Shown in pieces: positions 1 to 8,549 of a DNA stretch of 64,000 nucleotides. Origin of the DNA: Arthrobacter sp. efr-133-R2A-120 (GTDB taxonomy: Bacteria > Actinomycetota > Actinomycetes > Actinomycetales > Micrococcaceae). The position numbers and the translations under genes were made by a program. The DNA lies in NCBI RefSeq assembly GCF_030209835.1, contig NZ_JARVRF010000021.1:55015-119014 (forward strand), in the 5' to 3' direction. Below the pieces are notes generated by a model, which had not been told where the DNA came from, searched no databases, and saw nothing but the letters and a program-made list of their open reading frames with translations. The stretch's first letter is position 1; each line of letters begins with the position of its first letter.

Positions 1-822
1 GGGGCGCGCAAGGTAGACGTACTCGAAAACGCAACCGGCCGGCGTCGCTTCCGCGAAACGCTGGGAACGGACGCCGTTCTCGTCAATGGCGATGAACTCG
101 CCGGGCTCGATCTCGCGGATGAAGCTCGCGCCGACGGTTGCGAGGGCGGACTGCTCCGACGCGACAACCCAGCCGCGCTCGAGGCGGCCAAGGCACAAGG
201 GGCGGATGCCGAAGGTATCGCGGGCGGCGTAGAGGGTGCCTTCGTCCATGAACACAAAGCAGAAGCCGCCCCGGATCTTGGGAAGCAGCTCAAGCGCGGT
301 TTGTTCGAGGGTCTTGCCCTCTTCGCCTTCGAGGAGGGCGGTGACCAGGGCCGTGTCCGAGGTGTTGCCCTGCTTCATTTCTCCGGTCAGCTGACCGCCG
401 TTGAGTTCGAGGATCATTTCCCGGAGCTCAGCGGTGTTGGTCAGGTTGCCGTTGTGCGCGAGGGCAACGGTGCCTGTGGCCGTTGCGCCCAAGGTGGGCT
501 GTGCGTTTGCCCAGTGGCTTGCTCCGGTGGTGGAGTAGCGGCAGTGGCCGACGGCAAGGTGCCCGGTGAGGGTGTTCAGGGTTGTCTCGTCGAAGACTTG
601 GGACACGAGGCCCATGTCCTTGTAGACATTGATGCGCTTGCCGTCACTGGTAGCAATACCAGCCGATTCTTGTCCGCGGTGCTGCAACGCATACAGCCCG
701 TAATAGGTGAGTTTTGCTACTTCTTCGCCCGGCGCCCAGACCCCGAAGACGCCACAAGCGTCCTGAGGTCCTTTTTCGTCGGGGAGAAGATCATGAGAAA
801 GTTTTCCGTCGCCACGTGCCAC
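1..822 (-). CDS. purF: Amidophosphoribosyltransferase PurF, N-terminal part (cut by window edge)
   Basis: This enzyme catalyses the first committed step of purine synthesis, transferring glutamine amide nitrogen to PRPP in the cytoplasm. The visible 274 codons cover the N-terminal glutaminase (Ntn-hydrolase) domain; the phosphoribosyltransferase half lies beyond position 1. The reverse-strand translation gives DACGVFGVWAPGEE, with the nucleophile at Cys23 after a 22-residue propeptide, then ALQHRGQESAGIA and the GHCRYSTTG and LAHNGNLTN motifs typical of PurF. An in-frame TGA lies just upstream, so the GTG at 822 is the first possible start. A small membrane-protein gene precedes it on the same strand. 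Identity is very secure. Confidence 0.97.
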   Translation of the reverse strand, partial: MARGDGKLSHDLLPDEKGPQDACGVFGVWAPGEEVAKLTYYGLYALQHRGQESAGIATSDGKRINVYKDMGLVSQVFDETTLNTLTGHLAVGHCRYSTTGASHWANAQPTLGATATGTVALAHNGNLTNTAELREMILELNGGQLTGEMKQGNTSDTALVTALLEGEEGKTLEQTALELLPKIRGGFCFVFMDEGTLYAARDTFGIRPLCLGRLERGWVVASEQSALATVGASFIREIEPGEFIAIDENGVRSQRFAEATPAGCVFEYVYLARP

Positions 823-884
823 TGGTCAATTGTCGCATGATGTTGGCGTGGTACTTTCCCTCACGCGACATTGTGACCGGGATC

Positions 885-1268
885 CTATGCCTCGGCGTCG
901 TCTGTCGGGTTGGGTACAGACTCGACGACGGCACGCCGGGAGCGCTGCACGCTGAGCTTGTCGAGGACGAGGGCCGCGATGGCGCCCAGCAGCACGCCGC
1001 CCGCGGCGAAGCTCACAAGGAAGAACCCGAACACCGCCCCGGTGTCGAAACTCTCGTCGCCCGGGATCCCGTAGGCCACGAATGCGGCGACGATGATGCC
1101 GAGGACCCCGCCCAGTCCCATGAATGGAACAAACTTCGGCGCACGGCGGACCGTGATCCCGCGGCGTTCCGCGGTGGCGCTGTCCTGTGGCGCGGCGTTG
1201 TGTGCCGTGCTGCTGTGTGACGTGCTGTTTTGTGACGTGCCGTCGGCGTTCGAACCCTCAGAAACCAT
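885..1268 (-). CDS. Small two-TM membrane protein upstream of purF
   Basis: The protein has 127 residues. The N-terminal 35 or so are low-complexity and rich in Ser, Thr, Asn and His. Two hydrophobic spans follow at about residues 48-68 (FMGLGGVLGIIVAAFVAYGI) and 78-102, then a short charged tail. It is probably a cytoplasmic-membrane protein. It lies 62 bp upstream of purF on the same strand, an arrangement I associate with Arthrobacter relatives. A GGAAGG sequence precedes the ATG but very closely, so a slightly later start is possible. I do not recognise a function. Confidence 0.75.
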   Translation of the reverse strand: MVSEGSNADGTSQNSTSHSSTAHNAAPQDSATAERRGITVRRAPKFVPFMGLGGVLGIIVAAFVAYGIPGDESFDTGAVFGFFLVSFAAGGVLLGAIAALVLDKLSVQRSRRAVVESVPNPTDDAEA

Positions 1269-1303
1269 GCCTTCCAGCTTACCGTTTCGAGAAGGTTGGT
1301 TTG

Positions 1304-1351
1304 TGGTCTGAAGTCAGACCATTGACAGATCGATGTGAAGTGGGTCACTAT
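1304..1351 (+). promoter_or_regulatory. Operator palindrome abutting a promoter for the permease operon
   Basis: A perfect 18-bp inverted repeat, TGGTCTGAAGTCAGACCA (1304-1321), is followed directly by TTGACA (1322-1327), a consensus -35. CACTAT (1346-1351), 18 bp further on, is a plausible -10. The TGGT...ACCA arms resemble FadR-subfamily GntR operators, and a FadR-type regulator is encoded at 3008. Repression by that protein is an inference. Confidence 0.65.
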
Positions 1352-1403
1352 CGATGCGAGCGGTGTCGGCCCGTTCCCCCTTCCGTTTAGAAAGAGAATA
1401 ATC

Positions 1404-2948
1404 ATGAGTGATCGTTCTACGGCAGCGAAGGTGCAGGCTGTGCAAGACGCAGATGCTGCGGCCCTCGCCGAGCTTGGCTACAAGCAAGAGCTACATCGCG
1501 GCATGTCCGGCTTCTCCAACTTCGCAGTCTCGTTTTCCATCATTTCGATTTTGGCTGGCTGCATCACCTCCTTCAGCATTGCGCTCAAGTCCGGCGGCCC
1601 GGCTGCCATCAACCTGGGTTGGCCCATCGTCGGTCTCTTGGTCCTGTGCGTGGCCCTTTCCATGGCCGAGGTTTGCTCCCGGTACCCCACAGCCGGTGGC
1701 CTGTATTTCTGGGCGGGCAGGCTCGCCAAACGTAACAAGAGGGCCTGGGCCTGGTACGTCGGCTGGTTCAACTTCCTCGGTGAAGTCGCCGTCACGGCTG
1801 CGATCGACTTCGGCTGCGCCACCACAATGATGGCTTTCGCGGCCCTGACTTTCGGCGTCGAGCCCACCCCTGGCGGTACGTTCGCGCTGTTCGTCGTCCT
1901 CATGGTCATCCACGCCCTGCTCAACAGTTTCGGCGTCAAGATTGTCAGTTTCCTGTCCAATGTCTCGGCCTGGTGGCACATCGTGGGCGTCGCGATCATC
2001 GTGGCGGCGCTGTGGATCATGCCTACGAGCCACCAGTCCTTCGACTGGACGATGACCGCGTGGCACAACGAAACCGGCTTCACCTTCGGGCCGTACGTCT
2101 TCCTCATGGGCCTGCTCATGTCGCAGTACACCTACACCGGCTACGATGCCTCGGCCCACGTTGCCGAAGAGACCAAGAACGCAGCCATTGCGGCCCCGAA
2201 GGGGATTGTCATGAGCGTCGTCATCTCCATCATTGGTGGCTGGATTCTGCTCTACTCACTCGTCGCGGCGATCCCGAACGGCTCAGAGGACGGCCTGACC
2301 ACCCTTGGCGCTACGCCGACCGGCTTGCCGCCCGCACAGATTTTCCTGGATGCGCTGGGCAACCCCGGCGTAGCGAAGTTCCTCCTCGCCATCGTGGTGG
2401 GAGCACAGTTCTTCTGCGGCATGGCGTCAGTGACCGCCAACTCACGCATGACCTACGCTTTCTCCCGCGACAATGCATTGCCAGGCTCCCGCATCTGGGC
2501 CAAAGTCAACGCCCGGAGTGGTACCCCCACAAATTCAATCTGGCTCTGCGTTGGCTGCGCGATTGTGCTCGCGTCCCCCGCCCTGTTCAATACAACCGCG
2601 TATTTTGCCGTGACGAGCGTGGCCGTCATTGGCCTCTACATCGCGTACATCACCCCGGTGTTGCTCCGCAGGCTCAACAAGGACTTCGTACCGGGCCCGT
2701 GGCACCTCGGGAAATGGAGTCCCATCATCAACTGGGTAGCGATTGTGTGGGTCGCCATCATTGTGATTCTTTTCGTTCTTCCGCCCGTCGCAGATATCAC
2801 CATCGACACCTTCAACTACGCGCCGATCGCCGTCGTGGTCGTCTTCCTCCTTGCCACCGTGCTGTGGTACACCACGGGGCGTCGGACGTTCATGACGAGT
2901 GCCGAGCAGGAGCACCTGACGATCGACGCGGATAAGCTGCTCAACTAG
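1404..2948 (+). CDS. APC-superfamily amino acid/amine permease
   Basis: This is a 514-residue integral membrane transporter with about twelve hydrophobic spans, of the APC amino acid-polyamine-organocation type. The N-terminal region YKQELHRGMSGFSNFAVSFS followed by a glycine-rich first span is characteristic of the GABA/choline-like permease subgroup. The start is set at ATG 1404 because an AGAAAGAGA ribosome-binding site precedes it; an in-frame upstream extension to 1335 runs through the promoter. It heads a co-directional set with a FadR regulator and a gamma-glutamylation pathway, so it probably imports the amine or amino alcohol handled by those enzymes. The substrate cannot be read from sequence. 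Confidence 0.88.
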   Translation: MSDRSTAAKVQAVQDADAAALAELGYKQELHRGMSGFSNFAVSFSIISILAGCITSFSIALKSGGPAAINLGWPIVGLLVLCVALSMAEVCSRYPTAGGLYFWAGRLAKRNKRAWAWYVGWFNFLGEVAVTAAIDFGCATTMMAFAALTFGVEPTPGGTFALFVVLMVIHALLNSFGVKIVSFLSNVSAWWHIVGVAIIVAALWIMPTSHQSFDWTMTAWHNETGFTFGPYVFLMGLLMSQYTYTGYDASAHVAEETKNAAIAAPKGIVMSVVISIIGGWILLYSLVAAIPNGSEDGLTTLGATPTGLPPAQIFLDALGNPGVAKFLLAIVVGAQFFCGMASVTANSRMTYAFSRDNALPGSRIWAKVNARSGTPTNSIWLCVGCAIVLASPALFNTTAYFAVTSVAVIGLYIAYITPVLLRRLNKDFVPGPWHLGKWSPIINWVAIVWVAIIVILFVLPPVADITIDTFNYAPIAVVVVFLLATVLWYTTGRRTFMTSAEQEHLTIDADKLLN

Positions 2949-2959
2949 CAACACTCGCG

Positions 2960-2987
2960 GGCCGCCGGCGGTTCTCCGCCGGTGGCC
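2960..2987 (+). terminator. GC-rich stem-loop between permease and regulator
   Basis: A 12-bp stem with a TTCT loop (arms 2960-2971 and 2976-2987, one G-T pair) sits in the 59-bp gap after the permease stop. It has no following U-tract, so it may attenuate or stabilise the transcript rather than end it fully. Confidence 0.5.
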
Positions 2988-3007
2988 TCCCAACAAGGAA
3001 GGCCACC

Positions 3008-3742
3008 ATGTTGTTCGCCGAACCGATTGAATCCCCCCTGCTGGAGACGGTCTTGCTTCCCGTACGCGGACACATGGCCTTCGAATCATGTGTCGAGCAC
3101 TTGGGATCGGCAATCCAGTTGGGGATCTTCAAAACCGGCGAGCGTCTCCCGCCCGAGCGCGACTTGGCCGAGCGCATGCAGGTCTCCAGGGCCACCCTGC
3201 GGGAAGCGATCAGTGCGTTGCGCGCAGCGGGCTTCGTCACGACTGTCCGGGGGAGAGGTGGCGGAACCATCGTGGAACCGGTTGGCAACGCGCGGCCGCC
3301 GGAGCGCCTCGACAACAAGGACCGGCAGGGGGAAATCAGCGACATCCTCATCTTCCGTTCCGTGATCGAACCCGGGGCCTGCCAGCGGGCGGCCTCGATG
3401 CGGCTCAGCGAGGATCAGCGCCAGCTCCTGATTGATTCCCTGGCTGAAGTTGAAAACGCGGGTTCACCGGTGGAATACAGGCAAGCGGACGCCCGCCTCC
3501 ACCTGGCCTTTTCAGCTGTTGCGGGGTCGTCCGAACTGAACAAAGCCAGCACCACCATCCAGACCAAGATCCACGAATTCCTGGCGGAAATCCCCTTCCT
3601 GCAACGGAACATCGAACATTCAAACCAAGAACATCGATTGATAGTGCAGGCCATCCTCGACGGCGAGCCTGCAGCGGCCCGAAGCGTCATGGAATTGCAC
3701 TGCGAATCCACCGCCGCACTACTCAAGGGACTACTGAAATGA
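3008..3742 (+). CDS. GntR-family regulator, FadR subfamily
   Basis: The 244-residue protein has an N-terminal winged helix-turn-helix (about residues 25-90, with RLPPERDLAERMQVSRATLR) followed by an all-helical FCD ligand-binding domain. The FCD histidine and acidic residues (for example DARLHLAF and EHRLIVQAI) are those that usually bind a metal or carboxylate ligand. An AAGGAAGG site precedes ATG 3008. The stop overlaps the next gene start by 4 bp (ATGA), so it is co-translated with the ligase gene. It probably senses a pathway intermediate and acts at the palindrome at 1304. Confidence 0.9.
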   Translation: MLFAEPIESPLLETVLLPVRGHMAFESCVEHLGSAIQLGIFKTGERLPPERDLAERMQVSRATLREAISALRAAGFVTTVRGRGGGTIVEPVGNARPPERLDNKDRQGEISDILIFRSVIEPGACQRAASMRLSEDQRQLLIDSLAEVENAGSPVEYRQADARLHLAFSAVAGSSELNKASTTIQTKIHEFLAEIPFLQRNIEHSNQEHRLIVQAILDGEPAAARSVMELHCESTAALLKGLLK

Positions 3743-5151
3743 GCAGCACCATGAACGACATTTCGAACACCGTAGATACCACAGTTCACCCTCGCAATGA
3801 CCGTATGCTCACCGTTGAGCAACTCAAGGCGCAGATTGGCGAGGGCGCCATAGACACGGTGATTCTCGGCTTCACCGACATGCAGGGCAGGCTCCAGGGC
3901 AAGCTCCTCCACGCGCAATTCTTCCTGGATTCCGTCCTGGAGCATGGCACCGAGGGCTGCAATTACCTCCTCGCCGTTGACACCGAAATGAACACCGTGG
4001 ATGGCTATGACATTTCCTCGTGGGAAAAGGGCTATGGAGACATGCTCTTCGACATGGATTTGGACACCATCCGCGTGCTTCCCTACCGCGAGGGGAGTGC
4101 GCTGATCCAGTGCGATCTGTCCACGACCGACGGCACCCCGGTCTCAGTTTCACCCCGCGCCATGCTCAAGCGCCAGACGGCCAAGGCGGCTGAGCGCGGT
4201 TGGAAGGCACTTGCAGGAACCGAGCTTGAGTTTGTGGTCTACAACGACTCCTACGAGCAAGCGTGGGACCTGGACTACAAGCACCTCACGCCTGCCAACC
4301 AATACAACGTGGACTACTCGCTCCTGGGATCCGGCCGTGTTGAACCCCTGCTTCGCCGGATCCGGAACGAGATGTACGCGGCCGGCATGACAGTGGAGTC
4401 CGCAAAGGGTGAATGCAACTTCGGCCAGCACGAGATCGCCTTCAAGTACGACGAGGCGGTCACCACGGCGGACAACCATTCCGTCTACAAGACCGCGGCC
4501 AAGGACATCGCCCATGACATGGGCCAATCCATTACCTTCATGGCCAAGCCCAACGAGCGTGAGGGCAATTCCTGCCACATCCACCTGTCCCTTCGCGGGC
4601 TCGACGACGAGCTGGTCTTCTGGGACAAGGCCACCGGCGCCCGCACCAAGACCTACGACCACTTCATCGCCGGCGTGCTGGCCACGATGCGGGAATTCAC
4701 GCTCTTCTACGCTCCCAATATCAACTCCTACAAACGGTTCGTCAAAGGCTCCTTCGCTCCGACGGCGGTGGCCTGGGGCCTCGACAACCGCACCTGTTCC
4801 GTGCGCCTCGTGGGGCATGGGCAGAGCGCACGGCTGGAAAACCGGCTGCCGGGTGGCGATGTCAACCCGTACTTGGCACTGTCGGCCATGCTTGCCGGCG
4901 GCCTTTACGGAATCGAAAATGAGCTCGAACTCGAACCGGCAACCACCGGCAACGCCTACATTTCGGGCGCTCCCACCGTTCCGACGACGATGCGGGAAGC
5001 CCGGGATCTGTTCGCCAACTCCGTGATCGCCAAGGAAGTCTTCGGTGAGGAAGTGGTGCGGCACTACGTGAACTACGCCGACGTCGAACTGGCAGCTTTT
5101 GAGTCCGCCATCACGGACTGGGAGCTCCGCCGCGGCTTCGAAAGGCTGTAG
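3739..5151 (+). CDS. Glutamine synthetase-like gamma-glutamylamine ligase
   Basis: The protein has 470 residues with the full glutamine synthetase fold: beta-grasp N-domain (about 25-110) and catalytic domain (about 130-470). Metal and ATP residues are visible in GTELEF, GECNFGQHEI and GNSCHIHLSL, and LENRLPGGDVNPYLA is typical of the GlnT/PuuA/GlnA3-GlnA4 paralogues rather than housekeeping GlnA. Members of this branch attach glutamate to putrescine, other polyamines, ethanolamine or alkylamines. Linkage to a gamma-glutamyl hydrolase, an aldehyde dehydrogenase and an SDR, without a flavin amine oxidase, points to an amino alcohol such as ethanolamine; that choice is inference. Confidence 0.88.
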   Translation: MSSTMNDISNTVDTTVHPRNDRMLTVEQLKAQIGEGAIDTVILGFTDMQGRLQGKLLHAQFFLDSVLEHGTEGCNYLLAVDTEMNTVDGYDISSWEKGYGDMLFDMDLDTIRVLPYREGSALIQCDLSTTDGTPVSVSPRAMLKRQTAKAAERGWKALAGTELEFVVYNDSYEQAWDLDYKHLTPANQYNVDYSLLGSGRVEPLLRRIRNEMYAAGMTVESAKGECNFGQHEIAFKYDEAVTTADNHSVYKTAAKDIAHDMGQSITFMAKPNEREGNSCHIHLSLRGLDDELVFWDKATGARTKTYDHFIAGVLATMREFTLFYAPNINSYKRFVKGSFAPTAVAWGLDNRTCSVRLVGHGQSARLENRLPGGDVNPYLALSAMLAGGLYGIENELELEPATTGNAYISGAPTVPTTMREARDLFANSVIAKEVFGEEVVRHYVNYADVELAAFESAITDWELRRGFERL

Positions 5152-5154
5152 GCG

Positions 5155-5961
5155 ATGACTCAGACCGAAGCACCTGCTCCTGCACCGGATTCACACCGGC
5201 CTCCCCGCATCGCGTTGACCACCTATCTTCAGAACGCGAAATGGGGGGTTTGGGACGCGCAGGCAGCCGTGCTGCCGGCAACATATTTGGAGGCCGTCGT
5301 AGCGGCCGGCGGAACGCCTCTCCTGCTGCCGCCCATCGGCACCGACACTTCGGTCCTTGACTTCGTGGATGGCCTCATCGTGGCGGGGGGCGCCGACGTC
5401 GACCCCGGAAACTACGACGCCGAGCCCCACCCGAGCACTCGCAGCCAGCCCGAGCGGGACGAGCACGATATCGCCTTGACGTTGGCGGCCTTGGAGAAGG
5501 GCATTCCGCTCTTTGCGATCTGCCGCGGCGCGCAAATCCTCAACGTGGCCCTGGGCGGAAACCTCATCCAGCACGTGCCGGACGTGCTGCCCGAGGCGAA
5601 CTACCAACCTGCTCCCGGAGTCTACGGGGAGGTGGAGTTCCGCACGCAGCCGGGCAGCATCAGCGCGCAACTACTAGGCGAAAAGGCATCGGCTCCGGTC
5701 TATCACCACCAGATTCTTGACCGGGTTGCCGAAGGCCTTTGCGTCACCGCGCGTGCGGCGGATGGAACGGTCGAGGCCGTCGAATCGACCCAGGGAAGTT
5801 GGGCGTTGGGCGTTCAGTTTCATCCGGAACAAAATCCTTCCGACCTGCGCCTCTTCGAAGGATTCATTGAGGCCGCCAGAAGGTACCGGGACGGGGAACT
5901 CTACGCTGAGCGCCTCGACCCATCGACGGAATTCAAAGCGACAGAAAAGAGCTGGGCGTGA
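5155..5961 (+). CDS. Gamma-glutamyl amide hydrolase, class I glutamine amidotransferase fold (PuuD-like)
   Basis: The 268-residue protein belongs to peptidase family C26. The nucleophile Cys123 lies in FAICRGAQILN, and the His-Glu pair is in GVQFHPEQNP; DGLIVAGGADVDP is the typical oxyanion-side strand. The enzyme would release glutamate from a gamma-glutamylated, oxidised intermediate, the last step of the pathway begun by the ligase at 3739. It starts 3 bp after the ligase stop and its own stop overlaps the dehydrogenase start (GTGA), so all three are translationally linked. Confidence 0.9.
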   Translation: MTQTEAPAPAPDSHRPPRIALTTYLQNAKWGVWDAQAAVLPATYLEAVVAAGGTPLLLPPIGTDTSVLDFVDGLIVAGGADVDPGNYDAEPHPSTRSQPERDEHDIALTLAALEKGIPLFAICRGAQILNVALGGNLIQHVPDVLPEANYQPAPGVYGEVEFRTQPGSISAQLLGEKASAPVYHHQILDRVAEGLCVTARAADGTVEAVESTQGSWALGVQFHPEQNPSDLRLFEGFIEAARRYRDGELYAERLDPSTEFKATEKSWA

Positions 5962-7322
5962 GTGCCACAACTTTTGACATCATCAATCCGGCCACCGAAG
6001 AGTTCCTTCAAACCGTTGAGCTGGCATCCCTCGCCGAAACGGACGCGCTGATTGCCCGCGCGACCGCCGCCTTTGAGACCTGGCGGAAAGTGTCGCCGTC
6101 GGACCGTGCACTGCTCCTGCGCCGGTTCGCGGCCGCCGTCGACGCCGATCTGGAGAACCTCGCGCAACTGGAAGTCCGCAACGCGGGGCATACGATCGGC
6201 AACGCCCGCTGGGAAGCGGGCAATGCGCGCGATGTCATCAGCTACTACTCGGCGGCTCCCGAGCGGCACTTCGGGAGGCAGATCCCCGTTGCCGGAGGCC
6301 TCGATGTGACGTTCCACGAGCCGCTGGGCGTGGTCGGCATTATTGTGCCGTGGAATTTCCCCATGCCGATCGCGGCGTGGGGCTTCGCTCCGGCACTCGC
6401 GGCAGGTAACACGGTGGTACTCAAACCCGCGGAACTTACGCCGCTGACCGCGATGAGGCTCGGCGAGCTGGCGCGCGAGGCCGGCCTGCCCGACGGCGTG
6501 CTGACGATCATCCCCGGGAAGGGCTCCGTGGTGGGGGCGCGCTTCGTCACCCACCCCGCGGTGCGAAAGGTCGTCTTTACCGGGTCCACCGGGGTCGGCA
6601 AGCAGATCATGGCCGGTTGTGCCGACCAGGTGAAGCGCGTGACCCTCGAACTGGGTGGGAAGAGCGCGAACATCGTGTTCGCCGACGCCGACCTTCCCGC
6701 CGCTGCTGCCGCAGCACCCGGCGGCGCGTTCGACAACGCCGGCCAGGACTGCTGCGCCAGATCCAGGATCCTGGTGGAAAAATCGGCCTACGATGCCTTC
6801 CTCGAGCTCCTGGAGCCTGCTGTCCGGGCTGTCAAAGTCGGCGACCCGGCGGATGAGAGCACGGTCATGGGGCCCTTGATTTCCGCCCGGCAACGGGAAA
6901 CCGTCGCAGGCTTTGTGCCTTCGGGAGCGCCCATAGCCTTCCAAGGCGAGGTGCCCGAAGGGCCGGGATTCTGGTTCCCGCCCACCGTCCTGGCACCCGA
7001 CTCCTTCGACGATCCGGCGGTGCGTGAGGAGATCTTCGGACCTGTCGTCGTCGTCGTACCCTTCAACGACGAGGCGGACGCGGTACGGATTGCCAATGAC
7101 ACCGAATACGGCCTTTCTGGATCGATCTGGACCCAAGACATTGGGCGGGCCTTGCGCGTGGCCCGCGGGGTGGATGCCGGAAACCTCTCGGTGAATTCCC
7201 ACTCTTCAGTCCGGTATTCGACGCCGTTCGGCGGCTTCAAGCAATCGGGCCTGGGCCGCGAACTGGGTCCCGATGCCCTCGATTCCTTCAGCGAAGTAAA
7301 GAACGTCTTCATCGCGCACTGA
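5958..7322 (+). CDS. NAD(P)-dependent aldehyde dehydrogenase
   Basis: The protein is 454 residues, slightly short for the ALDH superfamily but complete. It shows VPWNFPMPIAAWGFAPALAAG, the nucleotide loop FTGSTGVGK, the general-base glutamate in LELGGKSAN and the catalytic cysteine in AGQDCCARSR. It begins with GTG at 5958, overlapping the previous stop by 4 bp. In context it would oxidise a gamma-glutamylated aldehyde to the acid before hydrolysis. It resembles the PuuC/gamma-glutamyl-aminobutyraldehyde group in context, but substrate specificity is not visible. Confidence 0.92.
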   Translation: MSATTFDIINPATEEFLQTVELASLAETDALIARATAAFETWRKVSPSDRALLLRRFAAAVDADLENLAQLEVRNAGHTIGNARWEAGNARDVISYYSAAPERHFGRQIPVAGGLDVTFHEPLGVVGIIVPWNFPMPIAAWGFAPALAAGNTVVLKPAELTPLTAMRLGELAREAGLPDGVLTIIPGKGSVVGARFVTHPAVRKVVFTGSTGVGKQIMAGCADQVKRVTLELGGKSANIVFADADLPAAAAAAPGGAFDNAGQDCCARSRILVEKSAYDAFLELLEPAVRAVKVGDPADESTVMGPLISARQRETVAGFVPSGAPIAFQGEVPEGPGFWFPPTVLAPDSFDDPAVREEIFGPVVVVVPFNDEADAVRIANDTEYGLSGSIWTQDIGRALRVARGVDAGNLSVNSHSSVRYSTPFGGFKQSGLGRELGPDALDSFSEVKNVFIAH

Positions 7323-7365
7323 ACCCACCAACTTTGGAAGCCCCATGATTCAAGGAGAGATCACC

Positions 7366-8148
7366 ATGACCGAATTCATTTCAAACCGACTCAAGGACCG
7401 CACAGCCGTCATCACCGGCGGAGGCAGCGGGATCGGTTTGGCCACGGCAAAGCGTTTCGCCTCGGAGGGTGCCAACGTGGTCATCGCCGATATCGATCCG
7501 GCAGCCGGAGAAGCAGCCGCGGCTGCCGTCGATGGCATCTTCGTGAAGGTCAACGTCACAGACGAGCAGGAAGTCATCGACCTCTTCGCCGCCGCCAAGA
7601 GCCATTACGGCAGCGTGGATATCGCGTTCAACAACGCGGGCATTTCGCCGCCGGACGATGCATCCATCCTCGACACCGGAATCGAGGCCTGGCGCCGGGT
7701 CCAGGAGGTCAACCTGACGAGCGTCTATTACTGCTGCAAATACGCGCTGCCGTACATGTTGGAGCAGGGCAAGGGCTCGATCATCAACACCGCGTCCTTC
7801 GTGGCTGTGATGGGTGCGGCAACCTCGCAGATATCCTACAGCGCGTCCAAAGGCGGCGTGCTGGCCATGACCCGTGAGCTCGGCGTCGAATTCGCGCGCA
7901 AGGGGGTGCGAATCAACGCGCTGTGCCCAGGACCGGTCAACACCCCGTTGCTGAAGGAACTCTTCGCCTCCGATCCGGAGAGGGCCGCGCGGCGCTTGGT
8001 CCACGTGCCCTTGGGCCGTTTCGCGGAGCCCGAGGAACTGGCCGCTGCGGTCGCCTTCCTGGCAAGCGACGACGCCTCGTTCATTACCGCTTCGACCTTC
8101 ATGGTTGACGGCGGAATCTCGGGAGCGTACGTCACCCCGATCGACTAG
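7366..8148 (+). CDS. Short-chain dehydrogenase/reductase
   Basis: This is a classical SDR of 260 residues: the Rossmann motif TGGGSGIG near residue 18, NNAGIS near residue 89 and the active-site YSASK are all present, and the C-terminal DGGISGAY is typical. ATG 7366 is chosen over an upstream ATG at 7345 because AAGGAGA lies just before it. It is the last gene of the gamma-glutamylation operon and is followed by a strong terminator. In this position it could oxidise the alcohol group of a gamma-glutamylated amino alcohol, supplying the aldehyde for the preceding dehydrogenase. Confidence 0.9.
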   Translation: MTEFISNRLKDRTAVITGGGSGIGLATAKRFASEGANVVIADIDPAAGEAAAAAVDGIFVKVNVTDEQEVIDLFAAAKSHYGSVDIAFNNAGISPPDDASILDTGIEAWRRVQEVNLTSVYYCCKYALPYMLEQGKGSIINTASFVAVMGAATSQISYSASKGGVLAMTRELGVEFARKGVRINALCPGPVNTPLLKELFASDPERAARRLVHVPLGRFAEPEELAAAVAFLASDDASFITASTFMVDGGISGAYVTPID

Positions 8149-8166
8149 AAGGTTCCCGTCGATTGC

Positions 8167-8198
8167 TCCCCACCGGCCTCCTCGCCGGCCGGTGGGGA
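8167..8198 (+). terminator. Terminator hairpin between convergent SDR and uraH genes
   Basis: The arms TCCCCACCGGCC (8167-8178) and GGCCGGTGGGGA (8187-8198) are perfectly complementary around an 8-nt loop. The position between two convergent genes suggests it works in both directions. Confidence 0.75.
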
Positions 8199-8207
8199 AC
8201 CGATGGG

Positions 8208-8549
8208 CTAGCTTCCCCGGTATGTGGAGAACGCGAAGGGGCTGAGCAGGAGCGGCACGTGGTAGTGCTCGCCGGCGTCGGACACCGTGAAGCTCAAGTC
8301 CACTTCCGGGAAAAAGGTGTCCACGCCCTGTGCTTTGTAATACGGACCGGTCGCGAAGTTCAGGCGGTAACTGCCGCCGTCGACCCGCTCAGGGCCCAGA
8401 TCCTTGATCCGGCCGTCCGCGTCAGTGGTGCCGCTAGCCACGTGCCTCCAGTTGTCGCCGTCGCGCACGGAGAGAACGACGGCGACGCCGGCCGCCGGGC
8501 GCCCGGAACCGGTGTCCAGGATATGGGTGGTGATCTGGGAAACGCTCAT
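8208..8549 (-). CDS. uraH: 5-hydroxyisourate hydrolase
   Basis: The 113-residue transthyretin-related protein hydrolyses 5-hydroxyisourate to OHCU in urate breakdown. The N-terminal THILDTGSGRPAAGV segment with the active-site histidine, and the C-terminal STYRGS matching the family signature YRGS, are both present. Length fits the family. Its ATG overlaps the uraD stop by 4 bp. No urate oxidase gene is present next to it in this window. Confidence 0.96.
   Translation of the reverse strand: MSVSQITTHILDTGSGRPAAGVAVVLSVRDGDNWRHVASGTTDADGRIKDLGPERVDGGSYRLNFATGPYYKAQGVDTFFPEVDLSFTVSDAGEHYHVPLLLSPFAFSTYRGS

Noticed and set aside
3739..5151. Housekeeping glutamine synthetase
   Set aside because: Sequence motifs and operon partners fit the gamma-glutamylamine ligase branch; no adenylylation-type GlnA features were noted.
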